Shown in pieces: positions 35,190 through 42,526 of a DNA stretch of 51,952 bases. The position numbers and the translations under genes were made by a program. The notes beneath the pieces were generated by a model, which saw only the letters and a list, made by a program, of their open reading frames with translations, did no database searches and had not been told where the DNA came from. Source of the DNA: Inhella sp. (lineage in GTDB: Bacteria; Pseudomonadota; Gammaproteobacteria; Burkholderiales; Burkholderiaceae_C); assembly GCF_027532025.1 (NCBI RefSeq), contig NZ_JAPZSY010000008.1, positions 1-51,952 on the forward strand, read 5' to 3'. Each line of letters begins with the position of its first letter. The first letter of the stretch is position 1.

Positions 35190-36287
35190 ATGGTGGTTTC
35201 AAACCATGACGATGAGCGTCTCGGGCTGGGCCCGTGGCGGGCGCTGCGGCCCTCCGGACCCGAGGCGGGCGCGACGCGAGCTGCGCCCGCGGGCCGTGCG
35301 ACCGTCAGTGACTTGCGGCGCCGCGTGCCGGTGCGCCGGGGGCTGCCCTCGCTGTCTTGCGTGATCCCGTGTCACAACGAAGCCGAGAACCTCGCGGAGC
35401 TGCTGCCACGCCTGCGCGAAACGCTGGACCGCTGCGCGCGGGCTTGGGAGGTGGTGCTGGTGGATGACGGCAGCACCGATGCCACGCCCTTGGAGCTGGC
35501 GCGTTGGGTGCAGACTCCGGGCTTTCGGGCGCTGCAGTTGTCGCGCCATTTCGGCAAGCAGGCTTCCTTGACGGCCGGCTTGGCCGGGGCAGATGGCGAG
35601 GTCGTGGTCATGATGGACGCCGACTTGCAGCATTCGCCCGCGCTCATCGCTGCCTTCGTGAACCACTGGCGTGCTGGCGCCGACGTGGTGTACGCGGTGC
35701 GCGATGACCGCCACGACGAGGGCTGGCTCAAGCGCCTCGGTGCGCGTTGGTTCTACCGCTTGGTGAACGCGGCCGATCGGTTCGAGTTGCCGGCCGGTGC
35801 TGGGGACTTTCGCTTGATGGATCGCCAGGTGGTTCGGGCCCTGCTGGCACTGCCGGAGCGCAACCGGTTCATGAAGGGGCTGTACGCCTGGGTCGGGTTC
35901 AAGTCGGTGGCGTTGCCCTACCAACCCGGGAAGCGTTCGCACGGCAAAAGCCACTTCGATGCGTTGCGGCTCATCCGGCTGTCGCTGGATGAGCTGACAG
36001 CGTTCACCACGTGGCCGTTGCGCGCGGTCAGCGTGGTGGGTTTCGCGCTGGCGTTGCTGTCCTTCGGCTATGGCGCTTTCCTGACCGTGGCCTACCTGGT
36101 GGCAGGACATCCGGTCAGTGGTTGGACCACCATCGTCGTGAGCCTGCTGCTGTTGGCGGGCATCCAGTTGATTTCGCTGGGCGTGGTGGGCGAGTACGTG
36201 GGGCGCGTCTTCGAGGAGGTGAAGGCGAGGCCCTTGTTCATCGTGGCGAACGAGGCCGGCCGAGGCTTGAAGGACATGCTCCCATGA
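35190..36287 (+). CDS. Family 2 glycosyltransferase, polyprenyl-phosphate sugar transferase (GtrB/ArnC-like)
   Basis: The 365-residue product has a cytoplasmic GT-A domain: LSCVIPCHNEAENLAELLPR, VVLVDDGSTDAT, and the metal-binding DADLQHSP. The middle HFGKQASLTAGL and GDFRLMDRQVV are typical of DPM1/GtrB/ArnC enzymes, which load a sugar onto undecaprenyl phosphate. Two C-terminal transmembrane helices follow (about residues 275-345). ATG 35190 is used; an ATG at 35118 would add 24 atypical residues. It overlaps the next gene (ATGA), suggesting that it supplies the donor for the ArnT-like transferase. The exact sugar is unknown. Confidence 0.88.
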   Translation: MVVSNHDDERLGLGPWRALRPSGPEAGATRAAPAGRATVSDLRRRVPVRRGLPSLSCVIPCHNEAENLAELLPRLRETLDRCARAWEVVLVDDGSTDATPLELARWVQTPGFRALQLSRHFGKQASLTAGLAGADGEVVVMMDADLQHSPALIAAFVNHWRAGADVVYAVRDDRHDEGWLKRLGARWFYRLVNAADRFELPAGAGDFRLMDRQVVRALLALPERNRFMKGLYAWVGFKSVALPYQPGKRSHGKSHFDALRLIRLSLDELTAFTTWPLRAVSVVGFALALLSFGYGAFLTVAYLVAGHPVSGWTTIVVSLLLLAGIQLISLGVVGEYVGRVFEEVKARPLFIVANEAGRGLKDMLP

Positions 36288-37900
36288 ACGACGCAACGCA
36301 CCGCCCCGTGGCGGCCGACCCAGCCGCCCAGCGCCAGGGCTGGTTGGAGGACACGTTGATGGTGGCGGCGCTGGCGGCCGTTTGGTTGGCGGCGTTGGCC
36401 TGGGCGAGGCCCTTGATGCTGCCCGACGAGGGCCGCTACGTCGGCGTGGCGTGGGAAATGCTGCGCTCCGGCGAGTGGCTGACGCCCACCCTGAACGGCA
36501 TGCCCTACTTCCACAAACCGCCGCTCATGGCCTGGATCACGGCCGGTGCCATGGCCGCGCTGGGCCCCCACGCGTGGGCGGCGCGGGCTGCGCCGCTGTT
36601 GGGGGCGTGGCTTGCGGTGCTGGCCCTTTACGTGTTTGCGCGCCGGTGGAGCTCAGGCGGCATTGCCAAGCGCAGCGCCCTGGTGCTGGTGATGCAGCCG
36701 ATGGTCTACCTGGCGGCCCAGTTTGCGAACCTGGACATGCTGGTGGCGGGTTGCATCAGCGCCACGGTGTTGGGGTGGGCGCACGCAGCCCTGCGCTTCG
36801 AGCAGGGCCAACCCAGCCCAGCCGTGCGCGATGGGGCCTATGCCCTGGCCGCCTTGGGCGTGCTGGCCAAGGGTTTGATCGGCGTCGTGTTGCCGGTGTT
36901 GGTCATCGTGGCGTGGCTGGCCTGGCGCCGGCGCTGGAGCACCTTGCGTGCCCTGCTGTCGTGGCGGGGCGCCCTGCTGTTCGCGGTGCTGGCGGTGCCC
37001 TGGTTCGTGCTCATGCAGTGGCGCTACAGCGGCTTTCTGGACTACTTCTTCATCGTCCAGCACGTGCAGCGCTTTGCCGGCAGCGGCTTCAACAACGTGC
37101 AGCCGTTTTGGTTCTTTCCGGTGGTGCTGGCGCTGCTGTGGCTGCCCTTTTTGCCCTGGTTGCGGCCGGCCCTTGCGGGCGCGTTCTACCGCGACGCGGA
37201 GCGAGGCGCTGTGCGTCAGTTGATGGCGGTGTGGGCCGGGGTCGTCGTGCTGTTCTTCTCCCTGCCCGAATCCAAGCTCGTGGGCTACGTGCTGCCCAGC
37301 GCCCCGCCCCTGGCCTACCTGGTGGCCGATGCGGTGGCGGCCCGCTGGGGCTCGGCGCCGGCGGTGTGGCCGCGTCGGTGGTGGGGGTTGAGCGTGGCCC
37401 TGGCCGCCGCGGTGGGCTTGGGGGTGGTGGTGGCGCTGGCCATCGAGCCGCGACGCTCGACCCGCGAGTTGGGCGAGGCCCTGGCCCAAGTCCAGCGTGG
37501 GGCGGAGCCGGTCTACATGGTGCAGGGCTACTACTTCGACCTGCCCCTGTACGCGCGTTTGCAGTCGCCCGTGCACGTGGTCGAGGCGTGGTCCAGCCCC
37601 GAGGCGCAGCGCCGCGACACCTGGCGCAAGGAGCTGTTGGACGCCCAGCGCTTGGCCGGCGCGCCGCAGCCATCTTGGTTGATCGAGCCCGGTGCATGGC
37701 CCGCCGCGCTGTGCCAAGCGCCGGTCAACTGGGTGATCGGCCCGGCGAATGCCGCCGACCGCCACCCATTTCTTCGGCACGACAACGAGGTGGCCCGGCT
37801 GCGGGGCACGACGCTGTGGCGCGTCGTCACCGACCCGGGCTCGCCGGCGGCCGTGCTGCGCTGCCCAGCCGCCTCCACCGAAGAATCGTCCGGTCGGTGA
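36284..37900 (+). CDS. ArnT-like family 39 glycosyltransferase, membrane protein
   Basis: The 538-residue polytopic protein has the GT39/PMT-type catalytic loop PDEGRYVGVAWEML after the first helix, with the acidic pair DE, then GMPYFHKPPLMAWITAGAMA and about ten to eleven hydrophobic helices, and a soluble C-terminal domain from about residue 395. ArnT enzymes move a sugar from undecaprenyl phosphate to lipid A or another periplasmic acceptor. The four-base overlap with the GT2 gene supports a paired pathway. Substrate and acceptor are not predictable. Confidence 0.85.
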   Translation: MNDATHRPVAADPAAQRQGWLEDTLMVAALAAVWLAALAWARPLMLPDEGRYVGVAWEMLRSGEWLTPTLNGMPYFHKPPLMAWITAGAMAALGPHAWAARAAPLLGAWLAVLALYVFARRWSSGGIAKRSALVLVMQPMVYLAAQFANLDMLVAGCISATVLGWAHAALRFEQGQPSPAVRDGAYALAALGVLAKGLIGVVLPVLVIVAWLAWRRRWSTLRALLSWRGALLFAVLAVPWFVLMQWRYSGFLDYFFIVQHVQRFAGSGFNNVQPFWFFPVVLALLWLPFLPWLRPALAGAFYRDAERGAVRQLMAVWAGVVVLFFSLPESKLVGYVLPSAPPLAYLVADAVAARWGSAPAVWPRRWWGLSVALAAAVGLGVVVALAIEPRRSTRELGEALAQVQRGAEPVYMVQGYYFDLPLYARLQSPVHVVEAWSSPEAQRRDTWRKELLDAQRLAGAPQPSWLIEPGAWPAALCQAPVNWVIGPANAADRHPFLRHDNEVARLRGTTLWRVVTDPGSPAAVLRCPAASTEESSGR

Positions 37901-38149
37901 ACCCCACAACCGCCGGGACGATGTTGACGCACGACCGTTCGTGCGCAGAGGCGCGGCGTCGGCCGGATGCCCAGCCGCGTGTGGCCTGCGGAGCGTCTCG
38001 CTCCTGGTCGCAAGGGTGAGCGCGCTGCGCCTGCGGCTGGGCCCGAGCTGGGCCCACTGAGCCGCTGGATCGCCGCGCGTTGAGGGCGCGCAATCGCCCG
38101 CGGGGGCGCGTCGGCATCCTCGGTGGCCCCCAAACCCAAGGAGTCTGCG

Positions 38150-38668
38150 ATGCGCGATTCAAGAACCCAGCGGCACCGGCAGCCAGCGGTGCGCGTGGCG
38201 ATCACCGGTCTGGCCACGGCCTCGATGGTGGCGGCCTTGGCCGCCTGCACGTCGATGGGGGAGGGCAGCGGTAGCACCCGCGACAACCCCTCCCCCGTGC
38301 GTTTTCAATGGACCAGCCGCGACGGCGGCAACACCGGCACCATGCGCGCCGAGATGTCCGGCGGCGCGGTGTTCGAGGGGCCTTTCTTGCAGATCAGTGC
38401 CACGCTGCGCCTCGAGGTCTTGGACCCGATGTGGGTCGGTTGGCGGCGCGGCTGGAACGATTGGCGCTACTGGGGCCCCTACGCCGAGCCGGCCTTCGTC
38501 ACCCGCTACTCGGGGCGCGTCGTCGCCAATTTGCGCGGGCCGGGCGAGGAGCGCATGCGCTGCCGCTTTCACTTGAACGAGCCGGCGCAGGGCATGCGCG
38601 GCGGTGGGCAGGGCGAGTGCCAGGCCACGGGCGGCCGTGTCGTGGATGCCGTGTTCAGCGCATCGTGA
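38150..38668 (+). CDS. Hypothetical lipoprotein
   Basis: The 172-residue product has a basic N-terminus, a hydrophobic stretch and a lipobox at LAAC, so it is probably a lipid-anchored envelope protein. The mature part has GNTGTMRAEMSGGAVFEGPF, a Trp/Tyr-rich stretch (WRRGWNDWRYWGPY) and a final RCRFHLNEP. I do not know the function. AAGGAGTCTGCG precedes the ATG; an in-frame ATG at 38123 lacks a ribosome binding site. It ends eight bases before the Cfa-like gene and may be cotranscribed with it. Confidence 0.7.
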   Translation: MRDSRTQRHRQPAVRVAITGLATASMVAALAACTSMGEGSGSTRDNPSPVRFQWTSRDGGNTGTMRAEMSGGAVFEGPFLQISATLRLEVLDPMWVGWRRGWNDWRYWGPYAEPAFVTRYSGRVVANLRGPGEERMRCRFHLNEPAQGMRGGGQGECQATGGRVVDAVFSAS

Positions 38669-38676
38669 GGTCGAAC

Positions 38677-39975
38677 ATGCGGCCCCTCACCTCCTCCCCC
38701 ACCTTGTCGTCTCGCCCGGGCAGGCTGCCTCAGCGGCCCCAGGCCGATGCTGCGCCGCGCCAGCCCTGGCTCTTGCGTCCCCAGGCCTGGTTTCATGGGC
38801 TGGCCGAGCGCGCCGGTCAGGCCTTCGCCGTCGAGTTCCCCGATGGCGAACTCCTGCTGGCCGGTCGCGGCGAGCCTCGGTTCCGCTTGGTGTTCCGCAG
38901 CCCCGCGGCCTTGCGGGCCGTTTTGTTCCGCGGGCATGTCGGCTTGCTGGAGTCCTACGCCGATCAGCAGATCGAGCTCGAAGGCGACTTGCCCACCGCC
39001 TTTTCCACCGCCATGGCGGCGGGCTTGGACCTGCAACCCAACCGCTGGAACCGCCTGATGAACCGCCTGCACGAGTGGCGCCACTCGGCGGCCTCCCACG
39101 GCCGGGCCAAGGCCAATGCGCGCGCGCACTACCCGCACCCGCCGGACTTCTACCGGCATTGGCTGGACGAGGAGGGCTTGGTCTACACCTGCGGCTACTG
39201 GCCCGACGGCACCCAGACCCTGGAGCAGGCGCAGAGCCAGAAGATCGACCACGTGTGCCGCAAGCTGCGGCTGCAGCGAGGCGATCGCTTCGTCGACCTG
39301 GGCTGCGGTTTTGGCGGCTTCTTGCTGCGCGCCCACCAAACCACGGGCGCGACCGGCGTCGGTGTGAACACCACCACCGAGCAGGTGCATTGGTTGCGCG
39401 AGGAAATCGTGCGCCGTGGCCTGTCGTCCCACCTGCAGGTGCGCGAGGCCGACTTCCGCGAGGTCGACGGCCTGTACGACAAGGTGGTGTCGATCGGCGT
39501 GCTGGAGCACGCCGGCCGCGGCCTGTTGGACGAGGCGATCCGCGCGCACGCCGCTTACCTCAGGCCCGGCGGGCTGGGCCTGCTGCACTTCGTGGGCCAC
39601 ATCGGCACGCAGGAAACGGACCTGTTCATCCGCAAGCACATCTTCCCGGGCGGGTGGTTGCCCGACATCTCCGAGGTCTTGTCGGCCCTGGAGCGCCACG
39701 GCCTGGAGGTGGTGGACGTGGAGAACCTGCGCCGCCACTACGCGCTCACGCTGGACGTGTGGGCCGAGCGCTTCGACCGGCATTGGCCGGAGATCCGGGC
39801 GATCGACCCCACGCGCTACGACGAGCGCTTCCGGCGCCTGTGGATGAGCTACCTGCTCGGCAGCGCGGAGAGCTTCCGCTTCGGGCGCACGCACCTGTTC
39901 CAGATCGTTTTCAGCCAAGGCAGTCTGGGCAAGAACGATTACCCGATGGGGCGCGAGTTCCTCTACACGCCCTGA
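38677..39975 (+). CDS. cfa: Cyclopropane-fatty-acyl-phospholipid synthase-like methyltransferase
   Basis: The 432-residue product adds a methylene from S-adenosylmethionine to unsaturated acyl chains of membrane lipids, by family. It has an N-terminal lipid-handling domain, then SYADQQIELEGDLPTAFSTA, HYPHPPDFYRHWLDEEGLVY with CGYWPDGTQTLEQAQ, SAM-binding FVDLGCGFGGFLLRAH (around residue 205), and the late IRKHIFPGGWLPDI and FGRTHLFQIVFSQG. The start ATG 38677 lacks a clear ribosome binding site (GAGGTCGAAC). Related SAM enzymes on lipids cannot be excluded. Confidence 0.88.
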   Translation: MRPLTSSPTLSSRPGRLPQRPQADAAPRQPWLLRPQAWFHGLAERAGQAFAVEFPDGELLLAGRGEPRFRLVFRSPAALRAVLFRGHVGLLESYADQQIELEGDLPTAFSTAMAAGLDLQPNRWNRLMNRLHEWRHSAASHGRAKANARAHYPHPPDFYRHWLDEEGLVYTCGYWPDGTQTLEQAQSQKIDHVCRKLRLQRGDRFVDLGCGFGGFLLRAHQTTGATGVGVNTTTEQVHWLREEIVRRGLSSHLQVREADFREVDGLYDKVVSIGVLEHAGRGLLDEAIRAHAAYLRPGGLGLLHFVGHIGTQETDLFIRKHIFPGGWLPDISEVLSALERHGLEVVDVENLRRHYALTLDVWAERFDRHWPEIRAIDPTRYDERFRRLWMSYLLGSAESFRFGRTHLFQIVFSQGSLGKNDYPMGREFLYTP

Positions 39976-40536
39976 GCCCCCCGAGCCGAACCCGTCGCGT
40001 TCGGCTCGGCCCCGTCGCGATCGCGAGGCCCCGGCGCAGGCCGGGTGCGGGCGAGGGAGCTGACAACAAAGTCTTGACCTTGCGGTCAATGTCTTGAACG
40101 ACTTGCCAGATGGTCGCACTGGCACGATGTCAATGTCTTGAACAGCCAGCGCTCAGCTGTCCCAGCCTGCACCCCCGTGGCCACCTAGCCAGTGGCTACT
40201 GTGCAGCGACTGCTGCCAATCAGATGAACGCGGTGGGCGGCCGCTCACCGCCACAAAGAGGACATTTGGTCTGAGCTAGTTGCTGCCTCACACCGACGAT
40301 TCCTCCCGCCAAGTTAGGGTCCTCAAGGGCCCCCACTTCGAGGCACTGTGAAGCGCACGTTGGGAGCCAGCCGTGCGTCAAGCCCCGCCGTTGACGAAGA
40401 TCCGCCTTATTGCCGCCTGGGCCTGACCTTGAATCACGATGCACCCTGCGGAGATCTGACCGTCCCGGCGAACCAGTTTCCCGAACCGACAGCAGATCGA
40501 AAGTCAGTCGCGGCTCGATTCACCCATCAACGCTGC
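39976..40536 (+). other. Gene-free island with short direct repeats
   Basis: These 561 bases contain no plausible gene. GTCAATGTCTTGAAC occurs twice (40085-40099 and 40129-40143), with a related GTCTTGACC at 40071-40079. Around 40230-40275 the sequence GCTCACCGCCACAAAGAGGA resembles degenerate intergenic repeats that I recall from other proteobacteria, but I cannot name the family. Base composition and codon texture are looser than in the neighbours, so an old mobile-element remnant is possible. It separates the Cfa gene from the convergent DUF3047 gene. Confidence 0.5.
40085..40143 (+). repeat. 15-bp direct repeat pair
   Basis: GTCAATGTCTTGAAC is present exactly at 40085-40099 and 40129-40143, 44 bases apart from start to start. 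The intervening sequence is unique. This may be a remnant of a small mobile element or a regulatory repeat; no partner inverted repeat was seen. Confidence 0.65.
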
Positions 40537-41214
40537 CTATTGGCAACTCTCCTGAATACCGACCAGCTTCAGCGCTGAGAACTCAGTGACCACCGACTCC
40601 CCCGTGTTGTCGGTGTCCGCCGCCACTGCCAAGAGCACCGGCTTGGCGCCGGTAGGCAACCAAGTCTTTACGTCATCTGCCAAGTTCCGACGCTCTTGCA
40701 CCCATTGCCCAGCCATAGATGCACCAGTGCGCTGAACCACCATGCGGGTCTGCGAGGTGTAGGCGTTGGGGGCGTGATGACCTGCCGGATAGCGGTTGTC
40801 CCACACGTAGTTCAGTGCAGCGTCGGGCACGGCGTTGCCATGCAGACGGCGCGCGATGGCGAGTTGGGCCCGGGTCGACCAGTCCAGGCTCTCCGGTGGC
40901 AGGCGAAAGGCGACGTACAAGCGTGCCGCGTAGTCGTCACCGGTTTTCTTGCGCATGTCGGCGCTCTTCAAGGGCCCGCTGATGCGCCAGCGCCAGCACA
41001 GCACGGGCCGAGCCGCCAAATCCACTTCGATGGGACGCGCCCACAGCGACATGCTGGACTGCGAACTGATGCTCAGCACCGCCGTCTCGGCGTTGACCTC
41101 AAATCGATTGGGGCGCAGGCCAGACCCCAGTCGCAGTTCCTGCCAGCCCTCCGTTGCATCCCAGGTTGCGGACAACACCACGGCCCCGGCCAACGCTGCG
41201 ATGGTGGCGCTCAC
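40537..41214 (-). CDS. DUF3047 family protein
   Basis: The 225-residue product has a hydrophobic N-terminus (SATIAALAGAVVLSA, likely a signal or anchor) and family features: RWRISGPLKSADMRKKTGDD, DYAARLYVAF, LNYVWDNRYPAGHHAPNAYT and VVQRTGASMAGQWVQERRNL. DUF3047 proteins are probably secreted; the function is unknown. The start is GTG at 41214, which overlaps the TGA of the upstream NrsF-like gene in the form GTGA. It is the third gene of the sigma/anti-sigma operon. Confidence 0.8.
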   Translation of the reverse strand: MSATIAALAGAVVLSATWDATEGWQELRLGSGLRPNRFEVNAETAVLSISSQSSMSLWARPIEVDLAARPVLCWRWRISGPLKSADMRKKTGDDYAARLYVAFRLPPESLDWSTRAQLAIARRLHGNAVPDAALNYVWDNRYPAGHHAPNAYTSQTRMVVQRTGASMAGQWVQERRNLADDVKTWLPTGAKPVLLAVAADTDNTGESVVTEFSALKLVGIQESCQ

Positions 41215-41846
41215 CAGCGCAGCTTTCTCGTCCCGAGGGCAGCCCCTGCCGCCATGCAGATCAAGATGCCGCAGGAGTACCAGACCGCCACAAAGGACGG
41301 GCTGGCTTCTGGGCAGGCCAGGGCGTAGGCGGCGGCAGCTGCGCAGCCGGCCAAGAGGCCCAGCGCAGCCCCAGCCTGGCGCGCACTGCCCACCGGCAAG
41401 CCTTGCCCAGAACGCATCGCCAGTAACAAGGCCGGCAATGCCAGGGCGCTGAGTGTGAGCGGGCACTGCCACCACGTTGCGCCCAGTAAAGCCGGCATGC
41501 GCGAGCCCTCGGGCAGCAGCCACAGGCTGCCCAGGCCCAGCACAGCAAGCAACAGCCACGCGACCTCCAGCCTGCGCCGCGAGGGCGCCGTTGGGCTGGC
41601 TGGGCGGGCCGTTCGAAGCAGCCAATGCCAGCCCAAAGTCGCCAAAGCCGCCACCGGCAGCAGCTTGATCCAAGGCGTTGGGCTGGCGAACGCTGCCGTT
41701 GGCAACGGACCGATCAAGGTCAGCGCCAACACCGTGGCCAGCAGCCATCCCCAACCCAATGAGGGCAACAGGCGTCTGCCCACGGGCAAGGGCTGCGCTG
41801 GCCCAACCCCCTGAGCCAGCAAGTCGATCAAGGCGTCGGTCTTCAT
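41211..41846 (-). CDS. nrsF: DUF1109 / NrsF-type anti-sigma factor
   Basis: The 211-residue protein is almost wholly hydrophobic, with six predicted membrane helices (about 32-48, 58-76, 94-112, 120-143, 158-177, 184-205). It matches the DUF1109/NrsF family, the inner-membrane inhibitors of SigF-type ECF factors. Cys128 (WWQCPL) and Cys178 (ALACPE) align by position with the paired cysteines reported as important in Caulobacter NrsF (Cys131 and Cys181, from memory). Additional cysteines occur at 168, 192 and 197. It overlaps the sigma gene by ATGA. Confidence 0.87.
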   Translation of the reverse strand: MKTDALIDLLAQGVGPAQPLPVGRRLLPSLGWGWLLATVLALTLIGPLPTAAFASPTPWIKLLPVAALATLGWHWLLRTARPASPTAPSRRRLEVAWLLLAVLGLGSLWLLPEGSRMPALLGATWWQCPLTLSALALPALLLAMRSGQGLPVGSARQAGAALGLLAGCAAAAAYALACPEASPSFVAVWYSCGILICMAAGAALGTRKLRW

Positions 41847-42412
41847 GGTTTGCCCCTCACCTGCGCCGCCAGCCGTTTGAGGCCGCGGTGCACCTGCACT
41901 TTGATGGCGGACTCGCTGGCGCCCGTCGCTGCAGCGGCCTCGGCCCCACTCAGCCCGGCCAAATGCGTCAGCTCGATGGCGCGGCGCTGGGCCTCGGGCA
42001 GGGTCTCCAGCAGCTGGTGCAAGTCGCGGCGCGCTTCTTGCGAGGCCTGCCCGCCGTCATCGGTCAACGCATCCCCCTCGTCGGCGGCATCGTCGATACC
42101 CAGCATCCGGGGCTGCCGACCTCGGCGTCGCCAGTCGTCGATGAGACGGTGCCGGGCCACTGCCAAGATCCAAGCGCTCACCGGCACCGAGCCGTCGTAG
42201 CTGCCCCGGTGCAGGTGCAGCGACAGCAGAACTTCTTGCACCATGTCCTCGACCTCGTCCGGCTGATCCGGCATGCGCCGCCTGATGTAAGCACGCAATC
42301 GCCGAGCTATCAGCGACAGGGCGTGCCGGTATGCCGCCTCGTCGCCGGACTGCCCGCGATCCCACCAGGGGCGCAATGCGGCCTCAAAGTCGGCGGGCTG
42401 GGCAGATGTCAT
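41843..42412 (-). CDS. RNA polymerase ECF sigma factor (SigF/NrsF-associated type)
   Basis: The 189-residue product has sigma region 2 (DEVEDMVQEVLLSLHLHRGS, then VSAWILAVARHRLIDDWRRR) and region 4 (LPEAQRRAIELTHLAGLSGA with the helix-turn-helix SESAIKVQVHRGLKRL). It is followed by its NrsF-like inhibitor in ATGA overlap. The ATG at 42412 lies directly after the -10 block CGTATTG, so either the mRNA is leaderless or translation starts at TTG 42376, which has GAGG five bases upstream. An identical promoter motif faces itself and the divergent operon. Confidence 0.88.
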   Translation of the reverse strand: MTSAQPADFEAALRPWWDRGQSGDEAAYRHALSLIARRLRAYIRRRMPDQPDEVEDMVQEVLLSLHLHRGSYDGSVPVSAWILAVARHRLIDDWRRRGRQPRMLGIDDAADEGDALTDDGGQASQEARRDLHQLLETLPEAQRRAIELTHLAGLSGAEAAAATGASESAIKVQVHRGLKRLAAQVRGKP

Positions 42413-42413
42413 G

Positions 42414-42443
42414 CAATACGTCGGCAGCGCCGGGTTGGTTACA
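42414..42443 (-). promoter_or_regulatory. ECF-type promoter of the sigma-nrsF-DUF3047 operon
   Basis: On the minus strand TGTAACC (42443-42437) and CGTATTG (42420-42414) are separated by exactly 16 bases. The AAC-type -35 block and CGT-type -10 block are characteristic of ECF sigma factors. Identical blocks with identical spacing occur on the plus strand at 42465-42494, so the motif is probably recognised by the sigma factor it precedes (autoregulation). Confidence 0.75.
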
Positions 42444-42464
42444 CAAAATGATTGTGGCCTTGCC

Positions 42465-42494
42465 TGTAACCGCGGATGGGGCGCCACCGTATTG
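42465..42494 (+). promoter_or_regulatory. ECF-type promoter of the divergent ArsS operon
   Basis: TGTAACC (42465-42471), 16 bases, CGTATTG (42488-42494) reproduces both blocks and the spacing of the minus-strand promoter 21 bases away. The spacer sequences differ, so the similarity is restricted to the recognition blocks. The transcript would begin near 42500 and read the ten-gene operon. Confidence 0.75.
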
Positions 42495-42526
42495 GCATGC
42501 ATCGACCGCTTTGGATGGACCCTTCG

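Noticed and set aside
40348-40578. Small plus-strand open frame in the gene-free island
   Set aside because: No ribosome binding site, no recognisable family, and it runs into the DUF3047 gene.
41215-41754. In-frame upstream extension of the DUF3047 gene
   Set aside because: It overlaps almost all of the nrsF-like gene; the GTG at 41214 fits the overlap and the family N-terminus.
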